DNA of 56,081 nt from an uncultured Alphaproteobacteria bacterium. GTDB taxonomy: Bacteria > Pseudomonadota > Alphaproteobacteria > Caulobacterales > Aquidulcibacteraceae. The notes beneath the pieces were generated by a model. The model did no database searches and was not told the origin of the DNA. It saw only the letters and a list, made by a program, of their open reading frames with translations. Location: NCBI GenBank assembly GCA_902826245.1, contig CADEEA010000014.1:2573-58653 (forward strand). The letters run 5' to 3'. Position numbers and translations under genes: made by a program. Each line of letters begins with the position of its first letter. The stretch's first letter is position 1. This document shows, in pieces, positions 1-6,841 of this stretch.

Positions 1-48
1 TCCGCGATGCGTGAAAGTTCACGCGCCGCGGAGGAGTCCACGGCGCGC

Positions 49-438
49 CTAGGCGATCGCGGCGGCTTTTGGGGGTCTGTCGAGACCTTCGGGCGCGTTC
101 GACAGCGCCGCGTCAACGCTCAGTGGCACACGCACGCGAAGCGACGACTGCACGAGCAGGGTCGTGTTGTGGAGCGCGGGCGCGATGCTGCCTGTGTGGG
201 CGGCGCAGCAATGATGCGCAGGCTGAAACGGACCGTCAGGATACTGGTCTTGATCAGAAGCCGGTTGGATCAGGTCCGCGCCGCTTACGGCGTTATAGGT
301 GATCGCCGCTTGCGCCAAATCGGCGGCCGCATGGGCGGGTGACGCTTCCTCGAACATGACGAAGGACAAGAGCGCGATGCAGAGCATCGCGACCCAACGC
401 CTCCAATTCATGTCACTCGAAGCTTGCACGTGCTTCAT
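49..438 (-). CDS. Small secreted His/Cys-rich protein, last gene of MerR-controlled operon
   Basis: A 129-aa protein of unrecognised family. A hydrophobic segment at about residues 13-36, ending in an AHA-type cleavage site, looks like a signal peptide. The mature part carries HHCCAAH, a plausible soft-metal ligand cluster, in otherwise low-complexity sequence. It resembles in layout the small CopL-like or DUF2946-like proteins found next to metal-resistance genes, but I cannot assign it to them. The start at 438 is supported by the ATGA overlap with the stop of the upstream transporter gene, which implies translational coupling; a second ATG at 411 would still leave a signal peptide. It is probably periplasmic and induced with the other three genes. 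Confidence 0.6.
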   Translation of the reverse strand: MKHVQASSDMNWRRWVAMLCIALLSFVMFEEASPAHAAADLAQAAITYNAVSGADLIQPASDQDQYPDGPFQPAHHCCAAHTGSIAPALHNTTLLVQSSLRVRVPLSVDAALSNAPEGLDRPPKAAAIA

Positions 439-1055
439 CCCACAACGGGCGCCGCAGATTCGCGGCGCGCCTGCCTATATACGGCCCATGACCCACTGAC
501 GAACAGTAAACACATGATGGCGCCTACAACAAAATCAGGCCAGGGCGAACGTGTCGCAGCCGTCGCGGCGGCCGCGAGTATGACCAAAATGTTGCCGAAC
601 GCATCGTTGCGCGAGCAGAGCCAGACCGAACGAAGATTGGCGTCGCCGCTGCGCACTGGAAGCAACATTATAACAGCGCCCAGATTCACCGCTAAGGCGA
701 GCACGCCGATCATGCCCATTGGCGTTGCCTCCGGAGACACCGGCGAAATGAGTTTCGCGATCGCCATCGCGAGGATTATGGCGCCCATCGTCAGCATGGC
801 GGCGCTCTTCACCAATGCGGCGCGCGTGCGGACCAAGGACGAGCGCCCGATCGCCCAAAGTGTGACGCCGTACGTCGCGGCGTCCGCGGCGAAATCGAGC
901 GCGTCGGCTTGCAGCGCCAACGAGCCGATCGCATGACCTCCAATCGTTTCGACCACGAACATCGCGGCGTTGGCGACGAGCACGATCCACAAGATGCGTC
1001 GCACTTTGGCGTCCAGGGGCGCCGCGCTGACTTTTCCGCAACACGCTTCGCTCAT
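435..1055 (-). CDS. Short CDF-type cation transporter (CzcD-like membrane half)
   Basis: A 206-aa integral membrane protein matching the transmembrane half of cation diffusion facilitators. About six hydrophobic helices are visible. The helix-2 metal site appears as DALDFAAD (D-x3-x3-D) and a second polar helix has SRNDAFGN, the position where CDF proteins carry the HxxxD pair. The usual C-terminal cytoplasmic domain is absent, so it is a short form. The N terminus has CC (residues 5-6). The expected role is export of a divalent or soft metal ion across the inner membrane by proton antiport. It overlaps the upstream methyltransferase gene and the downstream small gene by 4 bp each (ATGA). Confidence 0.8.
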   Translation of the reverse strand: MSEACCGKVSAAPLDAKVRRILWIVLVANAAMFVVETIGGHAIGSLALQADALDFAADAATYGVTLWAIGRSSLVRTRAALVKSAAMLTMGAIILAMAIAKLISPVSPEATPMGMIGVLALAVNLGAVIMLLPVRSGDANLRSVWLCSRNDAFGNILVILAAAATAATRSPWPDFVVGAIMCLLFVSGSWAVYRQARRESAAPVVG

Positions 1056-1726
1056 TGAGCGCCTCCGGCTTTACGCATCGCGCGGTAGAACGAAATCGAC
1101 CCCGTAGGTGTGGGAATGACGCTGGTCTCCACCACCTTTGCAAACCCTGCCTCGGCCATGATCCGCACCATGATGCCTTCGGCGTTTGGCGTGGTGTTCT
1201 GGACGCCGTCCAAGATCTGAATCTGACGGAAAAGCGCGCGCATCAAACGCGTACGCTGCAGACCATAATCGGCGACATGCAAAGCGCCGCCGGTCTGAAG
1301 CGCGGCATGCATCGCGGCGAGACCGGCACGCTTCTCCTCTAAAGGCACTTGATGAAAGACGAGGCTGGAAACGATCTTGTTGGGTTTTCGGTCGGCCAAT
1401 CGCGCCGCGTCGCTGGCGAAACCCTGCTCAAAATCGACTTCTAAGGCCGCTCGGCGCGACTTGTCGCGGGCGCGATCGAGTATTGCAGCGTCCGGATCGA
1501 GGCCAATAACGGTCGCGTCTGGAGCGGCCTGCTTGATAAGCAGCGCGAGTGTTCCTGTCCCGCAGCCCACATCGAGTATGACGTCGCCAGCAGCGGGCGC
1601 AATCTGCTCCAAAAACGCGCGCCGCCATACGGACTCGCGCGTCATCAGCGCGATCGCTGCGTCGTAAACCGGCGTTAGCGCAGCGTGCCCGAGTGCGGGT
1701 GTGTATGTTTCGCGTGCGGCTGTCAT
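1052..1726 (-). CDS. Class I SAM-dependent methyltransferase
   Basis: A 224-aa UbiE-like Rossmann methyltransferase. Motif I is DVGCGTG (residues 52-58), followed by an acidic residue at the end of beta-2 (GLDPD) and a late motif HVADYG. The start is the ATG at 1726: it overlaps the stop of the upstream gene as ATGA, and the residues before it in the same frame are not conserved-looking. The substrate cannot be read from sequence. Its place between a CzcN-like protein and a CDF transporter, under a MerR promoter, suggests a metal or metalloid role, for example methylation of a metalloid or of a cell component under metal stress. Quinone or lipid methylation is the main alternative. Confidence 0.8.
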   Translation of the reverse strand: MTAARETYTPALGHAALTPVYDAAIALMTRESVWRRAFLEQIAPAAGDVILDVGCGTGTLALLIKQAAPDATVIGLDPDAAILDRARDKSRRAALEVDFEQGFASDAARLADRKPNKIVSSLVFHQVPLEEKRAGLAAMHAALQTGGALHVADYGLQRTRLMRALFRQIQILDGVQNTTPNAEGIMVRIMAEAGFAKVVETSVIPTPTGSISFYRAMRKAGGAQ

Positions 1727-2349
1727 GCGGGAAGCCCATCGCGAAGCGGCGTACGCCCAAACCAGCGACCAACCTCTGCGGCGTAGCGCTCGTAGGTATC
1801 GCCGTGTTTTTCGCGAAGCGCTTCTTCTTCGATGCGCACTTGCACCAAAGCGAGCGTCCATGTTGCGGCGAGCACAGCGGCAGTCCCGATATGCGGCGAC
1901 CAGAGAAAGAGCGCCAACACCGCGCCGATCATGCCCACGAAAATCGGGTTGCGTGACCAGCGGAAGAGGCCATGCGCGACAAGGGGCCCGGGTCCTTCCG
2001 TCGGCACGCCGATGCGCCATGACGCGCCCATCTGCACCTGTGCGATAGCGATGAGGATCACTGACGCGGCAAAGATCGAAGAGGCGATCCATTTGATGGC
2101 GGCCGTGTCGGCCCAGCTAGGCCGCCCAAGCGCAATTTCCCATTGAGGCGCCAGCCACGCGATCCCGGCCAGCGCCAGCGCAAGCAGCGTGGCAAGTTTC
2201 CAATTGCGTTCTGCCACGGCCTGTATCGGGGCATGGCGTCCGAAGCTGAACGCCTTGACCCCGTGGGTGCGCTCGACGCCGCGCACACGCAGTGCGGAGA
2301 CGGCGATGATGGTGAGAAGCGCTGCAAGCGGCAACCAGGCTGGGGGCAT
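1723..2349 (-). CDS. Isoprenylcysteine carboxyl methyltransferase-family membrane protein (CzcN/NccN-like)
   Basis: A 208-aa multi-helix membrane protein with the C-terminal ICMT/PEMT signature: RNPIFVGM followed by RIEEEALREKHGDTYERYAAEV, a SAM-binding region ending in the conserved E-E and Y residues. ICMT-family proteins called CzcN/NccN occur in cobalt-zinc-cadmium and nickel resistance clusters, which fits this setting. The chosen ATG at 2349 lies downstream of an in-frame start at 2388 that would fall within the MerR-type promoter region. It is the first gene of a four-gene minus-strand operon and overlaps the next gene by 4 bp. Its real methyl acceptor is unknown. Confidence 0.75.
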   Translation of the reverse strand: MPPAWLPLAALLTIIAVSALRVRGVERTHGVKAFSFGRHAPIQAVAERNWKLATLLALALAGIAWLAPQWEIALGRPSWADTAAIKWIASSIFAASVILIAIAQVQMGASWRIGVPTEGPGPLVAHGLFRWSRNPIFVGMIGAVLALFLWSPHIGTAAVLAATWTLALVQVRIEEEALREKHGDTYERYAAEVGRWFGRTPLRDGLPA

Positions 2350-2379
2350 GGGACAAGCTCTCGAAATCTGACAAATCCT

Positions 2380-2410
2380 GGTGTACATCCTCTAGTGACT
2401 AGAGGAGCAA
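2380..2410 (-). promoter_or_regulatory. MerR-type promoter/operator for the minus-strand metal operon
   Basis: On the minus strand, a -35-like TTGCTC (2405-2410) and a -10-like TACACC (2380-2385) are separated by 19 bp. Inside that spacer sits the perfect palindrome CCTCTAGTGACTAGAGG (2389-2405). An over-long 19-20 bp spacer holding a palindrome is the signature of MerR-family activated promoters. The site lies 31 bp upstream of the CzcN-like gene's ATG and just upstream of the merR gene on the other strand, so it may also mediate autoregulation. Confidence 0.8.
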
Positions 2411-2415
2411 GCCCC

Positions 2416-2895
2416 ATGTTGCCGATTGGCCAGGTCGCCAAGACCACCGGCGTCAAGATACCCACCATCCGCTTCTACGAGCAGGAAGGCTTGCTCGCGG
2501 CGCCGGCCCGCACCGAAGGCGGCAGGCGCCTCTATTCCGACGCCGACGTGCGCCGCCTTGCCTTCATTCGTCACGCGCGTGCGCTCGGCTTCGACCTCGG
2601 CGACGTACGCTCATTGCTGGATTTGACGGATGAGCCTGACCGGCCATGTGCGGAAGCAGATGTTATCGCGCGCACGCATCTGGCGACCGTCGACGAACGC
2701 ATCGTGCAATTGACCGCGCTCAAAGCTGAGCTGACGCGCATCGTGCGTTCCTGTGCCGGCGGCAAGGCCGCGCAATGTCGCGTCATCGAAGCACTCGCTG
2801 GCCACGAGCATTGCGCTCACGATCATCCGGAACCCAGGCGCCCGCGCGCGCGCAAATCTAAGGTCCGGGCAAAACCGAAGGCCCGCCGAACATGA
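2416..2895 (+). CDS. MerR-family metal-responsive regulator (ZntR/CadR/PbrR-like)
   Basis: A 159-aa MerR-family protein. The N-terminal winged HTH begins [19 protein letters not shown], followed by the dimerisation helix. Cysteines at 78, 113 and 121 sit almost exactly where ZntR, CadR and PbrR place their metal ligands, and a later HEHCAHDH tail could bind additional metal. This points to a divalent soft metal (Zn, Cd, Pb or Hg) rather than Cu(I), whose sensors lack the residue-78 cysteine. The start ATG at 2416 follows GAGGAG and the operator palindrome. It overlaps the downstream ynfA-like gene by 4 bp. The Arg/Lys-rich C-terminal tail is unusual. Confidence 0.9.
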   Translation: MLPIGQVAKTTGVKIPTIRFYEQEGLLAAPARTEGGRRLYSDADVRRLAFIRHARALGFDLGDVRSLLDLTDEPDRPCAEADVIARTHLATVDERIVQLTALKAELTRIVRSCAGGKAAQCRVIEALAGHEHCAHDHPEPRRPRARKSKVRAKPKARRT

Positions 2896-3215
2896 CTCTA
2901 TTCTGGTATGGGCTGGCAGCGATCGCCGAGATCGCCGGCTGTTTTGCATTCTGGGCGTGGATCAGAAAAGGCGCATCGGCCTGGTGGTTGGTTCCAGGGA
3001 TCGGCGCGCTAGTGCTGTTCGCCTGGGCCTTGACGCGCGTCGATACGGCGTTCGCCGGACGCGCTTACGCTGCGTATGGCGGCGTCTATATCGCGGCCTC
3101 GCTGCTTTGGCTCTGGAGCATGGAAGGGGTTCGGCCCGACCGTTGGGACATTCTTGGCGCGATCATTTGCCTTGTCGGCGCAGGCGTCATTTTGTTGGCC
3201 CCACGCTCGGCCTAA
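2892..3215 (+). CDS. YnfA/UPF0060 family small membrane protein
   Basis: A 107-aa protein with four hydrophobic segments that matches the YnfA (UPF0060) family over its full length: the [16 protein letters not shown] start, the central [19 protein letters not shown] block and the [10 protein letters not shown] loop before the last helix. The family has the size and layout of small multidrug resistance transporters, but its substrate is not settled. Its ATG overlaps the merR stop (ATGA), so the regulator and this protein are probably made together. Confidence 0.9.
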   Translation: MTLFWYGLAAIAEIAGCFAFWAWIRKGASAWWLVPGIGALVLFAWALTRVDTAFAGRAYAAYGGVYIAASLLWLWSMEGVRPDRWDILGAIICLVGAGVILLAPRSA

Positions 3216-3241
3216 CCCGCCGCGTTGCATCGCTCTCTTTC

Positions 3242-3676
3242 TTAGGCTTCGACGCCTTTGCGCATATCGGCGAACAGATTGCAGCTCGCTGAACTTCCGC
3301 CGCAGCAGGTGACCGTGCATTCAGCGGCGAAGGCTGAAAGCGTTCGCTCAAGCTTGCGCAGTTCGCGGATGCGATCACGAACGGCGGTCAAATGTTCGTT
3401 TGCGAGGTCGAGCGCCTCAGCACATGGCCGCTTGCCATCATCTGAGATGGCAAGCAATTGAGCGATCTTTTCGATCGGCATGTCGAGATCGCGGCAACGC
3501 CGAATGAAGACAAGGCGCGCGATGTCGCGTTCGTTGAAAAGACGGCCCCCGCCGGTAGCGCGGTTCGCGCGGGGCATCAGCCCCACCTCTTCGTAATAGC
3601 GGATGGTCGCCACCGCACAGCCGGCCATGCGCGCCGCTGCGCCAATGGCGAGTTCACGTGCTCGAGATTTTCGCAT
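3242..3676 (-). CDS. Second MerR-family metal regulator
   Basis: A 144-aa MerR-family protein: the HTH includes IGAAARMAGCAVATIRYYEEVGL, then the RLFNERDIARLVFIRR linker and an antiparallel helix. Cysteines at 85, 120, 124, 125 and 132 include a C-terminal ECTVTCC...SC cluster, consistent with thiolate binding of a soft metal such as Hg or Cd. An ATG at 3691 would add five residues but would leave the start codon touching the operator palindrome, so the ATG at 3676 is preferred. It diverges from the Cys-rich membrane protein at 3740 and probably activates it. Confidence 0.88.
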   Translation of the reverse strand: MRKSRARELAIGAAARMAGCAVATIRYYEEVGLMPRANRATGGGRLFNERDIARLVFIRRCRDLDMPIEKIAQLLAISDDGKRPCAEALDLANEHLTAVRDRIRELRKLERTLSAFAAECTVTCCGGSSASCNLFADMRKGVEA

Positions 3677-3685
3677 CTGCCCCAC

Positions 3686-3716
3686 TTGCATCTCAAGTTA
3701 CTTGAGGTCGTACGCT
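3686..3716 (+). promoter_or_regulatory. MerR-type promoter/operator for the 3740 gene
   Basis: On the plus strand, TTGCAT (3686-3691) and TACGCT (3711-3716) are separated by exactly 19 bp containing the palindrome CTCAAGTTACTTGAG (3692-3706). This repeats the architecture of the site at 2380-2410 with a different palindrome, so each regulator probably has its own operator. It lies 23 bp upstream of the ATG at 3740, which also has a strong AAGAGGAGG ribosome-binding site. Confidence 0.82.
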
Positions 3717-3739
3717 TGCTTAAATCAAGAGGAGGCGAG

Positions 3740-4348
3740 ATGTCCGAAGATTCAACAGACAGGAGCTGTGGCTGCGGCGCAAATGCAGCCGGGGACAACG
3801 CTCAGTGCCAACTGCCCGCGGCGGATCTCGATGCGCGCATCGGACGTTTCGCGACGCTTTTCAGGCGGGCCTATATCGACAGATCGCTTGATGGCGGCGT
3901 CGTGGTTTGGCGGTTGCGGAATCTGCAAGGGGTCGAAGCTGAAAGCTTGCGTCTCGCCGAACTGGAGCGTGCATGCTGCGGCGGCTTGTCATTCGAGGTT
4001 TCGTCGCACCAAGACGAAGTCGTGTGGCGCATCAGCGGTCCGCGCGGTGCGCTCCTCGATGCCTTCTACGAACTTCCCATCGCGGCGCGACAGAGGAGGC
4101 CCGCGGGCATGCGCACGCTTCTTGGTATCGGCGCTGCATGCGCGGCGTGCTGTGCAGCGCCCTTCGCTTTGGCGTGGGCGGCGCCGCTCTTGGCCGCGGC
4201 GGGTGGAAGTTATTTCGCGTGGGGCGGCGATTGGTTGGAGTGGGCCTGCACCTTGCTGCTCGTGCTAGGGGCGGTGCTCGGTGTGCTGTTGGTGCGCCGC
4301 GTATTCTTCAGCCCAGCGCGCGTGCCAGTTCCGCGCGCGGGGACTTAG
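3740..4348 (+). CDS. Cys-rich two-domain membrane protein, MerR-controlled, probable metal(loid) handling
   Basis: A 202-aa protein I cannot name. Residues 1-25 are Cys-rich (C10, C12, C23). Residues 28-112 form a soluble domain with ERACCGGLSF (C79-C80) and an ISGPRGALLDAFYE end; this layout resembles small Cys-pair proteins from mercury-associated clusters (ER.CCPFL.F type). Residues 125-188 contain two membrane helices, the first beginning CAACCAAP (C134, C137, C138), like the cysteine pairs of MerT/MerC transporters. I infer that soft-metal ions are passed between cysteines at the inner membrane. It is transcribed from a MerR-type promoter and appears to be a one-gene unit. Confidence 0.6.
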   Translation: MSEDSTDRSCGCGANAAGDNAQCQLPAADLDARIGRFATLFRRAYIDRSLDGGVVVWRLRNLQGVEAESLRLAELERACCGGLSFEVSSHQDEVVWRISGPRGALLDAFYELPIAARQRRPAGMRTLLGIGAACAACCAAPFALAWAAPLLAAAGGSYFAWGGDWLEWACTLLLVLGAVLGVLLVRRVFFSPARVPVPRAGT

Positions 4349-4803
4349 GCGCTCGGCTCTCGGGACGACGCAACAGCGTTGAATCCTTCTTGTTGGGCAG
4401 CGCCCGATCGTTCAAGCTTGAGCGACCCGATGAGATGACCTGAAACGGCCTAAGCTGCAAAAAATTTGGGCCTGTGAAGTGGGGTACAAAGCGGGGTATA
4501 TTCGCCGGCCGGACACGGAAGCTCTGATAAACATTACGTTTTTGAGTTTTGGGAATCCCTCTCTGTCCGCCAGGAATTGACTCCAATTCGTTGTAATAAT
4601 TCGATAAAATGGTCCACCCCTTTTCGGCCCCACCATCGGTCCCACCGGCTGACTATAGTTGGCGAGAAGATCATCATCGGCGTCTCTCTCGTCCGCGTGC
4701 GCTTGCGCAGAGCTGGATCGACTGGGGCGGCGCAGGTGCATGAGGATTTCCTGTTGTGATCGGGCACGTCGCCGCCGACCCGCTCGCGCGCGAACGCAGA
4801 TGC
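4349..4803. other. Gene-poor segment with possible integration scar
   Basis: About 455 bp without a convincing gene; the open frames on both strands are low-complexity and unlike any family I know. It is visibly less GC-rich than its surroundings around 4450-4640. It holds two GGGGTA words near 4474-4500 and the tRNA-Ser-like sequence at 4551-4572. No integrase gene is present. It separates the metal-response block from the sulfate-assimilation genes. Confidence 0.5.
4551..4572 (+). other. tRNA-Ser 3'-end-like sequence, possible att site remnant
   Basis: GGGAATCCCTCTCTGTCCGCCA ends in the discriminator-plus-CCA form typical of tRNA-Ser genes, whose 3' ends commonly read GAATCCCTCTCTCTCCGCCA; the match is 19 of 20 bases. 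There is no tRNA body upstream: the sequence before it does not form the T-arm or anticodon arm. An isolated tRNA 3' end is what remains at one end of an integrated island. The interpretation is inferred. Confidence 0.4.
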
Positions 4804-5811
4804 TCACGCAAGCGCCGCTATGCTTGTGAGCGCTAACCGAACGAGATCGGCTTGGCCGCTGGTTCCTGTTTTCGCGTAGATGCGCTTCGAGTAATTTCGC
4901 GCGGTTTCAATGGTGATGCCTAGGTTTGCGGCTGCGGCAGTCAGACTGTTTCCGGCGGCGAGAGCGCTCACGAGCCGCGCTTCACTTGGCGTGAGCGACC
5001 ACAATTGCTCGATGGCGTGCGCTGCCCGCGCGCTCGTTCGCGGAACTCGCACCGCTAGGGTGACGCCAGATGGCGCCGATGCAGCAAGGCCATGAGGTGC
5101 GATGGGTAGCGCAAGAGCGTCCCCGTACCGCCGCGTGCGACAAACGGCAGGCGCGATGGATGTTTGCTCCGTCAGCCTTGCAATTTCGCTTTGTTCCGAT
5201 TTGGCGTGGTCTGTGAGCGTCCACGAAGCGTCGGCCGGCGCGGAGGCGATGACGCGACCGTCAGCGGAGACAGCGCGCCAGCTAATGTTCGCGCGCGATA
5301 CCAAATCTTCGGTAATGGCTGCTCTCAGTCGGGTGTCTTCAAGCTGCGCGAAATTGCCCATAGCAATGGCGAGGTGAGGCGCCAGCGCGGTGAGCAAGGC
5401 GGAATCGGCCGCGCTTAAGTCTCCCACGCGTCGGAACACCGCCAGCCATGCACTCCAAACGCCTGGTTCCATGACCCTTAAGAGGCGGCCAAAGGGCAAT
5501 TCGTCAGCCCCGCCTGCCTGAGCGCCGCCTGCACCTGGGACGCTGGGGTGTTCGGCCAATTCCTCAAGGGCGTAAACGCGCTCCGGGCGCATGTGTTCGG
5601 CGCCGTCTGGAAGCCGCCGGCCTTCAGTGGTGGTTGAACTCCATACGGTCGCCTGCGAGGCCGTTTGCTCGGCGCGCGCGAACGCGAGCGTCGCGGCGTC
5701 GGCAGAGCAAATCCGCGCGAGGCTTGCGAGAAATCCGCTCCAGCGATGAGACTCCCGCTCGCCGGCATGTATTGCGAGCACGATGTCCGCTCGTCCCGCG
5801 CCGCTGACCAA
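4804..5811 (-). CDS. LuxR-type HTH transcriptional regulator
   Basis: A 335-aa regulator. The C-terminal 65 residues are a LuxR/GerE helix-turn-helix: LTPSEARLVSALAAGNSL, then AAANLGITIETARNYSKRIYAKTG and a final helix. The N-terminal 250 residues have no motif I can name but could hold a GAF or PAS-like sensor. It is divergent from cysD. A palindrome lies 7 bp upstream of its start and overlaps the presumed transcription start, which suggests autoregulation. A role in controlling sulfate activation is inferred from position only. Confidence 0.8.
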   Translation of the reverse strand: MVSGAGRADIVLAIHAGERESHRWSGFLASLARICSADAATLAFARAEQTASQATVWSSTTTEGRRLPDGAEHMRPERVYALEELAEHPSVPGAGGAQAGGADELPFGRLLRVMEPGVWSAWLAVFRRVGDLSAADSALLTALAPHLAIAMGNFAQLEDTRLRAAITEDLVSRANISWRAVSADGRVIASAPADASWTLTDHAKSEQSEIARLTEQTSIAPAVCRTRRYGDALALPIAPHGLAASAPSGVTLAVRVPRTSARAAHAIEQLWSLTPSEARLVSALAAGNSLTAAAANLGITIETARNYSKRIYAKTGTSGQADLVRLALTSIAALA

Positions 5812-5817
5812 GCCAAA

Positions 5818-5833
5818 CCTCCCATATGGGAGG
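5818..5833. promoter_or_regulatory. Perfect palindrome, candidate operator 1
   Basis: CCTCCCATATGGGAGG is a perfect 16-bp palindrome directly upstream of the LuxR-type gene and just downstream of its likely -10. A bound protein here would block transcription of the regulator. A closely related site is at 5873-5886. Confidence 0.65.
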
Positions 5834-5834
5834 C

Positions 5835-5864
5835 ATATGAGACAGGTCTAACCGGAAATGTCAA
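5835..5864 (-). promoter_or_regulatory. Likely sigma-70 promoter of the LuxR-type gene
   Basis: On the minus strand, a consensus -35 TTGACA (5859-5864) is followed after 18 bp by TCATAT (5835-5840). It sits between the two palindromes: operator 1 lies at the expected transcription start and operator 2 lies 8 bp upstream of the -35. Confidence 0.5.
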
Positions 5865-5872
5865 TGCAATGA

Positions 5873-5886
5873 TCCCAAATGGGAGG
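5873..5886. promoter_or_regulatory. Near-palindrome, candidate operator 2
   Basis: TCCCAAATGGGAGG matches the core of operator 1 with one base changed at the centre. The two centres are 53 bp apart, about five helical turns, so a protein bound to both would sit on the same face of the DNA. It lies 49 bp upstream of the cysD ATG. Confidence 0.6.
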
Positions 5887-5935
5887 CTCCAAGTGCGCTC
5901 CTGCATGAGAGCGTGCGACGGAATAGGAGGCGTCC

Positions 5936-6841
5936 ATGGCCCGGAACTTGACTCACCTCGATCGGCTCGAGGCCGAGAGCATTCATATCCTTCGAGAGGT
6001 GGTCGCCGAGGTTGAACGACCGGTCATGCTGTATTCGGTCGGCAAGGATTCCGCAGTGATGCTGCATTTAGCGCGCAAGGCGTTCTTCCCCTCGCCACCA
6101 CCGTTTCCGCTGCTGCACGTCGATACGACGTGGAAGTTTCGCGACATGTACGCGCTCCGCGATCGCATGGCGAAGGAAAGTGGGATGGAGTTGCTCGTGT
6201 ACCGCAATCCCGAAGCGGAGGCCCGCGGCATCAACCCCTTCGATCATGGCGCTTTGCATACAGATATGTGGAAGACCGAAGGCCTCAAGCAGGCGCTGGA
6301 CAAGTGGGGCTTCGACGCTGCCTTCGGTGGCGCGCGCCGCGACGAGGAGAAGAGCCGCGCCAAGGAACGCATCTTCTCGTTCCGCACCGCGAGCCACCGC
6401 TGGGATCCGAAAAGCCAACGCCCTGAATTGTGGAATCTCTACAACGCGAAGAAGAACAAGGGTGAGAGCATCCGGGTTTTTCCGATCTCGAATTGGACCG
6501 AGCTCGATGTCTGGCAGTACATTCACTTAAACAACGTTCCTATCGTCCCGCTCTATTTCGCGGCGCTACGGCCGATTGTGAACCGCGACGGCCTGCTGCT
6601 GATGGTCGACGATGATCGGTTTCCGCTGGCGCCGGGCGAGAAGCCAGAAATGCGTTCGATCCGCTTTCGCACCCTTGGATGCTATCCGCTCACGGGCGCG
6701 GTAGAAAGCGATGCGCGCACGTTGCCGCAAGTGATCCAAGAGATGTTGCTCACCACTACCTCCGAACGCCAGGGTCGCGCGATCGACAAGGATGCAGGCG
6801 GCGCGGGCATGGAGAAGAAGAAGCAAGAGGGGTACTTCTGA
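5936..6841 (+). CDS. cysD: Sulfate adenylyltransferase subunit 2
   Basis: A 301-aa CysD, full length for the family. It makes adenosine 5'-phosphosulfate from sulfate and ATP together with the GTPase subunit. The PP-loop is SVGKDSAVM (about residues 34-42). Other conserved blocks are [45 protein letters not shown] and the C-terminal [10 protein letters not shown]. Start: ATG with AGGAGG 6 bp upstream. Its stop overlaps the start of the downstream gene (TGATG), so the two subunits are translationally coupled. Confidence 0.97.
   Translation: MARNLTHLDRLEAESIHILREVVAEVERPVMLYSVGKDSAVMLHLARKAFFPSPPPFPLLHVDTTWKFRDMYALRDRMAKESGMELLVYRNPEAEARGINPFDHGALHTDMWKTEGLKQALDKWGFDAAFGGARRDEEKSRAKERIFSFRTASHRWDPKSQRPELWNLYNAKKNKGESIRVFPISNWTELDVWQYIHLNNVPIVPLYFAALRPIVNRDGLLLMVDDDRFPLAPGEKPEMRSIRFRTLGCYPLTGAVESDARTLPQVIQEMLLTTTSERQGRAIDKDAGGAGMEKKKQEGYF

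Noticed and set aside
4412..4807. Minus-strand frame of 131 codons that might be an integrase remnant
   Set aside because: No tyrosine-recombinase motif is visible and composition is not protein-like; only the tRNA-like sequence nearby supports an island.
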